This document shows positions 59,801 to 64,000 of a stretch of DNA of 64,000 nucleotides, one piece after another. Both the position numbers and the translations under genes were made by a program. The DNA comes from Saccopteryx bilineata. Taxonomy: Eukaryota; Chordata; Mammalia; Chiroptera; Emballonuridae. Within the stretch, counting starts at the first letter, position 1. The number at the start of each line of letters is the position of its first letter. The notes beneath the pieces are model-generated. The model was not told where the DNA came from. It saw only the letters and a program-made list of their open reading frames with translations, and did no database searches. The DNA is taken from the NCBI RefSeq assembly GCF_036850765.1, contig NC_089493.1, positions 10,541,632-10,605,631 on the forward strand, given 5' to 3'.

Positions 59801-60130
59801 AGTGGCAGCTCACAGAGGTGACGGGAGTGCTTGGGGATGAACTCAAGGAAAAGACAAGAGGGAGACCTGGCCTCCAGTTGAGAGCTGGAAGGTCCCTCCC
59901 TTCACAGAGGGGCAGGCTGAGGTCCCGGAGAGAAGAGACTTATTCAGATACAATATACCTTTGTTAGCTCCAGGCCAGAACCCAGACCCCCTCCACTCTG
60001 GCCATGCACCCCAAGCTCTGGGCCACTTTACCCTCCAGCCTCCCTGAGGACACTCACCATCAGACTGAGACTCCTGCAGGAAGGCATCAGCAGCTAAGCC
60101 TTCACCATTTTCTATGGCTTTATCTGACAT
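53893..60130 (-). CDS. IFI27L1: IFI27-like (IFI27L1 position) gene with acidic N-terminal extension
   Basis: Five coding exons on the minus strand: 60130-60058, 59629-59510, 56037-56008, 54799-54638, 54119-53893. All have GT/AG borders and phase-1 junctions, giving 203 codons plus TAA. Residues 1-64 (two exons) are hydrophilic and acidic: [11 protein letters not shown], then an E-run, Ser/Pro/Asp-rich sequence and a basic patch KDKRKKYYH. Residues 65-74 are the short exon ending TGG. Residues 75-128 are the ISG12 core ([38 protein letters not shown]). Residues 129-203 start [13 protein letters not shown] and end in a Pro/Gly-rich tail, SEKDGE. Human IFI27L1 is ~104 aa and IFI27L2 ~130 aa. The tail looks like IFI27L2, but position and orientation fit IFI27L1, so the name is tentative. 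The exon and frame structure is well supported. Confidence 0.75.
55587..55811. repeat. 75-bp minisatellite, three units, in gene C intron
   Basis: Three consecutive ~75-bp units begin GGCTCCAACAGGTCTGAC at 55587, 55662 and 55737, with only a few substitutions between them. They lie between the 30-bp and 162-bp exons of gene C. The unit is a multiple of three, so it is open in several frames; no splice context makes it coding. Confidence 0.9.
56908..57098 (+). mobile_element. MER5A-like ancient hAT-Charlie element
   Basis: CTAGCCACATGTGGCTATTT, AACTCAGTTCCTCA, GTGGCCACCATACTGGA and TTGTGTTGGACAGTGCTG occur in the order of MER5A. It lies in an intron of gene C, between exons 56037 and 59510. 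Confidence 0.7.
57537..58159 (+). mobile_element. LTR-like insertion in the old L1, carrying a SINE
   Basis: Between two TATGAAC flanks. Its 3' part reads like an LTR end (AAATTCTTATAAAAAAATC) but the exact TG/CA ends are unclear. A reverse SINE sits inside. Confidence 0.45.
57733..57961 (-). mobile_element. Ves-type tRNA SINE
   Basis: Poly(T), GAGAGGAGAG-rich middle, GTTTCGAACCGGCGACC and CCACCACAGGTCAGGCC. Flanks share GAGAGCACATAATCTT. Confidence 0.88.
58858..59337. mobile_element. hAT-type miniature element, perfect 8-bp duplication
   Basis: 480 bp with terminal inverted repeats CAGGGGTCCCCAAACT / complement CAGGGGTCCCCAAACT. Flanked by CTCTAGAG on both sides (58850-58857, 59338-59345). 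It lies ~170 bp upstream of the start of the 120-bp exon's donor end, inside gene C. Confidence 0.93.
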
Positions 60131-60185
60131 CTTGGTTGTAGTGTGGGAACACCAGACACACAGCCTACGGTCACCACTATCTTTG
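60058..60185 (-). other. IFI27L1: First coding exon of gene C with upstream splice acceptor
   Basis: The ATG at 60130 is preceded by ~55 bases of 5' UTR and then an acceptor (complement CTCTGTTTCTAG) ending at 60186. At least one upstream non-coding exon is therefore expected. I could not locate it or its promoter within 60.2-64 kb. Confidence 0.55.
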
Positions 60186-61198
60186 CTAGAAACAGAGTGT
60201 GAAAACCAAAGTGCTGGGATGGACTCGGGGGGAAGGGGGTGCATGTGGGTACCTCTGTTGCCCGAGCCCTGCCCTCTGTTCTGTAGCAGTCCGTGGGCCA
60301 CTTCCAGCATGTACCCCAAATATGCACAGACCCCAGCTATTTAAGTTAATGACTTTGCTTGGCTTCCTGATCTCCAGGGTTCTGTCCCCTAACCACTACC
60401 CCTACCCAGCCTAGGTCTTAGGACTTGAGAGTAACCTGCGTTAGAACAAGACCAGTTGCTCCAAGTCTCAGGGTGAATGTGGACTCAAACCCCTTCCCAG
60501 AACACTTATTTCTGATCACAGAGACAATAGCCCTGGATGGCAGCAAAAAGGATGCCGTGTGTGGAGTCCTGTTGCTCCCCCCCCCTTCCCCACTTCCCAG
60601 GCCCCTGCCTACCTGAGAAGTAACTGCCTGGGAAGGCAGAGCTGTGTCAGAAATCCTGGGTGTTGTGAGGCTGCTGAGGACTCCAGCAGGTTAGATACTT
60701 CTTTCCTGGATGATGTGCAAATCCAAAAGTCAAATGAATCATGAATGAGTCATTCTCATTCTAGGCTTAGAGCCAGGCAGACCTCACTTTTGCCTTGCTA
60801 ATGCAAAGATGGGGTGAGTGTGGGCTGGTCCTCAAGATAATATAATTCTAACACATCCCAATGCCCCATACATGATACTCATGATACTCAGCTTCTCTAA
60901 TCCCCTCATGGTGGCTGCCTGGATGTAACAGGGCAAAGCTTAAGTCAGACACAATGTCCATATTAATAAAGGCATATTTAGAAGCCTCATTTGCAGGGAG
61001 GAGCCGATATTATCAATTTGCTAATCTTCCATTGGTTGGGGATTCTGGTGGATGGTCCCAGACTCCTCTGCTAGTTGCCTTGACTGTTGTCAAACACAGG
61101 ACATGCTGCTACCATGATCTGCATGAACCAAATCACTCTATTTCAAGGGCAATCTGCCATCCCACCCAGGCAATGCACTGGTTGCTCTTGTTTGTTTG
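60186..61198. other. Upstream flank of gene C, nothing recognised
   Basis: A first exon is expected here or beyond, but no TATA, CpG-rich stretch or ISRE was found. Confidence 0.35.
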
Positions 61199-61395
61199 CT
61201 TTTTAAAGATTTTATTTATTGATTTTAGAGACAGAAAGAGAAAGAGAGAGAAAGAGAAGTGGGGAGGAGCAGGAAGCATCAACTGGTAGTTACTTCTTGT
61301 ATGTGTCTTGACTGGGCAAGTCCAGGTTTCGAACCAGTGATCTCAGCACTGTATGTCAACGCTTTATCTATTGTGCCACCACAGGGCAGACAGGG
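61199..61395 (-). mobile_element. Ves-type tRNA SINE
   Basis: TTTAAAGATTTTATTTATTG, AGAGAAAGAG tract, GTTTCGAACCAGTGATC and CCACCACAGGGCAG. Confidence 0.8.
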
Positions 61396-62519
61396 GCTGC
61401 TCTTTTGTGTATCTAATCTGCTGCATCTACTGAAGGGTCAGTTACTAGAGCTCTACTGGAGCTAGGACATCAGCTTCCTGATTGCCAGGCGGTGTCAGTG
61501 CCTTATGAGCCAAGATGTGGAAAACAGGGCTGCCTGGGTTCTTGCAGGTAGACCCAAATGTCTTTCCACATATCCTGATACCACATGGGTCACTTACCCC
61601 TTTGTTTCCCATTATCCAAGCCATTGGGTTAATTCCTTTAGAACAATGTTTTTCAACCAGTGTGCCGTGAGACATGGTCAGGTGTGCCGTGGGGAAATTA
61701 ATTTAAACATGGGTTCCCAAACTACGGCCCACGTGCCAGATACGACCCGCGGAGGTTATTTATCCTGCCCGCTGTCTCCATCCGAACATAAACATTCCCC
61801 TCACAATCCCTCCAGCTATCAGCGACAGGAAGAGTGGAGGCACAGGGAACGCTCACTGACCAATCACCTTCTAGGATTCATCCCGACCACTAGTGATGAA
61901 CTAATAGTAGGCTACCTCTCATCCACACCCAGGAAGGTCCCCGCTTGGGCTGCCGTGCACTTGTCATTGTATGGCTGCAGCGAGTAGTTAAAGCTGCCAC
62001 TCCTCCCCATGGTCCCGATTTCTAATCCTGGTCAGAACTGGAGGTAAATGTTGCCACCACTAGATGAAGCCTCAGCCTCAGCTGGTTATATCTATCCTGA
62101 TGGTGTATATAGATATTTGACCTTTTTCTTTTTAAAAGAGGCCCCGCAGAGGGTGATATACAATGCATCATAATGCATCACAATGTTATCTATATTGTAT
62201 ATGGCCTCCTGAAGGATCATCTTCTTAAAGAGCTCAAATCTCTATATACACTATTAAAACAGACAGAACCAAGGCCCCTGCACCCAGCTGACCATGGGAT
62301 TTGAACCCACAACCTCAGGGAGAACTCTAGTATTTATCAGAATCCTTACCTAGAAAGCAAACTTCTCAATCTGACAGTAGAGATGCTCTGAGGACTTACG
62401 ATGTTACACAAGTACCCAACATTTTCTAAAATTGATTTTGTTCAGTCTCTATATAGAGAGAGTATTTGCCAAATTGATTTGAACCCACAACCTTGATGAA
62501 AGCTCCAGTATCTATTAGC

Positions 62520-62808
62520 GGGACTGTACATATGAGGGGATACACAGGACTGTATATATGAGGGGTTACATGGGACTGTATATATGAGGTTACATGGGAC
62601 TGTATATGAGGGGATGTTACGTGGGACTGTATATGAGGGGATGTTACGTGGGACTGTATATGAGGAGATGTTACGTGGGACTGTATATGAGGGGATGTTA
62701 CGAGGGACTGTATTTATAAGAGGATGTTATGTGGGACTATATATATGAGGGATGTTACCTGGGACTGTATATATGAGGGATATTACATGGGACTGTATAT
62801 ATGAGGGG
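62520..62808. repeat. ~27-bp minisatellite, about eleven units
   Basis: Units of the form GGGACTGTATATGAGGGGAT followed by GTTACGT, varying from ~24 to 29 bp. The central units are nearly identical and the outer ones more diverged. Confidence 0.92.
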
Positions 62809-62954
62809 GTTATCCTTTTTTATTTAACTTTTTTTTTTTAATAAATGTAATTTATTTAAACTTTAAATAAATTCTAACAGTTAGAATGTCATTTTGTGTC
62901 ATTTGGGTAGGTGGTGTGCTCCAGGATTTTGTAAATGTAAAAAATGTGTCGTGG

Positions 62955-63388
62955 GCCCTGGCCGGTTGGCTCAGTGGTAGAGCGTTGGCCTGGCGTGCAG
63001 AAGTCCCGGGTTCGATTCCCGGCCAGGGCACATAGGAGAAGCGCCCATTTGCTTCTCCACCCCTCCCCCTCTCCTTCCTCTCTGTCTCTCTCTTCCCCTC
63101 CCTCAGCCAAGGCTCCATTGGAGCAAAGATGGCCCGGGCGCTGAGGATGGCTCCTTGGCCTCTGCCCCAGGCGCTGGAGTGGCTCTGGTCGCAACAGAGC
63201 GACACCCCGAGGGGCAGAGCATCGCCCCTTGGTGGGCAGAGCGTCGCCCCTGGTGGGCGTGCCAGGTGGGTCCTGGTCGGGCGCATGCGGGAGTCTGTCT
63301 GACTGTCTCTCCCCATTTCCAGCTTCAGAAAAATACAAGAAAAACAACAAAAAACTAAAAAAACAAAAAAACAAAACAAAACAAAACA
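62955..63388 (+). mobile_element. Long tRNA-derived SINE
   Basis: Flanked by AAAATGTGTCGTGG/AAAATGTGCTGTGG, with a long (AACAAA)n-like tail. Confidence 0.92.
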
Positions 63389-63434
63389 AAAATGTGCTGT
63401 GGATCAAAAAAGGTTGAAAATCACTGCTTTAGAA

Positions 63435-64000
63435 CAGGCTAACTATCAGTGCAAAACGTTAACAGCCAGAGCTCACTTTCCAAGGTATGTAACTGGCCCA
63501 GGGGAGACAGGAAACGTTGTCCTGTCTTGGAAGGACATGCAGCCCTTCCTCCTCACTCCGTCTTTAGGGACAGCTCCAGTCACCACTTGAACACAGGGTC
63601 TATGCCACTCAGACTCTTGGGGACATGCTGGCAAGCTTCCCCAATGAATGAGTGCTGTCCCAAAGTGGCTCCAAGTACTTAGGGAGGCTCACTGGACCCA
63701 AGCTTGGTGATTTCCCCGTTGTCCTTTAGGACTTCCCAAGGTCACCAGATAGTAATATGGGAAAGGTTCCCCAGACTATAAAGCCGATTTCTCTCTGCGT
63801 ATAACAAAAGGACCAGTTTATCTTGGAGGTTATAAATGCATAGACAGCAACTGCCCAGAAGGCAACCAACCTCGCGTTCCCGAGCGTGAGTAGCGGGGGT
63901 AGAGCTCTTTCGGAGAGGGCACAGCGACCTCCGCCTACTTCCAATAAAAGTGAGATCACCGCCCTAGAAGCCATGCCTAAATTCCCTTTTAGGATCTTCA
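63435..64000. other. Right edge, possible CpG-rich promoter fragment
   Basis: 63865-63925 has several CpGs (CCTCGCGTTCCCGAGCGTG, GTAGCGGGG), unusual for the region. In the human cluster the neighbour of IFI27L1 is DDX24, transcribed away from it, so a promoter could lie near here. No exon is recognised. Confidence 0.3.

Larger units (their letters stand above)
61644..63426. mobile_element. hAT-flanked composite region
   Basis: Ends CAATGTTTTTCAACC and complement CAGTGATTTTCAACC. Perfect 8-bp flanks CTTTAGAA (61636-61643, 63427-63434). Inside are a second hAT-like end (GGGTTCCCAAACTACGGCCC near 61709), a ~27-bp minisatellite and a SINE. No transposase is visible. Confidence 0.75.

Noticed and set aside
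61225..61260. GAAAGAGAAAG as an ISRE near gene C
   Set aside because: It lies in a purine-rich SINE tract where such matches occur by composition.
62520..62808. Possible CRISPR-like array
   Set aside because: Units are contiguous with no unique spacers, and the genome is mammalian.

Overview
This is a mammalian nuclear DNA window, almost certainly from a bat. Its most abundant repeat is a ~380-400 bp tRNA-derived SINE: a tRNA-like head, a body rich in CTCC and CTCTGTCTCT, and a tail ending in CTTCAGAAAAATAC(A)n. About twenty copies are present, many with perfect target-site duplications (TSDs). I associate this SINE with horseshoe and leaf-nosed bats (Rhin-1 type). That is memory of the family, not a search, so the rhinolophoid assignment is tentative.

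The genes present form an interferon-inducible IFI27/ISG12 cluster. (A) An IFI27L2-like gene lies on the + strand at 24745-27131. (B) An IFI27 (ISG12a)-like gene lies on the - strand, coding 39706 to 33378, with a non-coding first exon, a TATA-like box and an ISRE near 40.56-40.71 kb. (C) An IFI27L-type gene lies on the - strand, coding 60130 to 53893. Read in reverse, the order and orientations (C forward, B forward, A backward) match the human cluster IFI27L1-IFI27-IFI27L2 as I remember it. All three genes share a module of a 30-bp exon plus a 162-bp exon, both phase 1, encoding the glycine/alanine-rich ISG12 core. They differ at both ends. A has a C-terminal frameshift. B has two extra N-terminal exons that look like a partial duplication of the ISG12 domain. 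C has an acidic, Ser/Pro-rich N-terminus.

Layout: 1-1.56 kb, nothing recognised. 1.56-6.9 kb, ancient antisense L1 cut by three SINEs. 9.8-18.9 kb, a betaretrovirus-like (class II) provirus with a perfect 6-bp TSD, diverged LTRs, a Lys-type primer site, gag and TM-env remnants, and inside it a solo LTR, two SINEs and a 4.5-kb antisense L1. 19-24 kb, a solo LTR and many SINEs. 24.4-27.1 kb, gene A, with a hAT-type DNA element in an intron. 33.2-40.7 kb, gene B, with a nested hAT/SINE/solo-LTR complex in its first coding intron. 41.2-46.4 kb, a solo LTR and a second antisense L1. 47.05 kb, a head-to-head pair of ISRE-like sites. 50 kb, a (TATC)n tract. 51.5-52.2 kb, a hAT miniature element. 53.9-60.2 kb, gene C, with a 75-bp minisatellite, L1 pieces, an LTR-like insertion and a hAT element. 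61.6-63.4 kb, a hAT-flanked composite holding a ~27-bp minisatellite and a SINE.

Nothing prokaryotic (operons, CRISPR) is present. Most open reading frames in the window are chance frames through SINEs and L1s. The most interesting observations are the extended architectures of genes B and C, the frameshift in gene A that removes the stop codon ahead of the poly(A) signal, the paired ISREs at 47 kb, and the deeply nested provirus.
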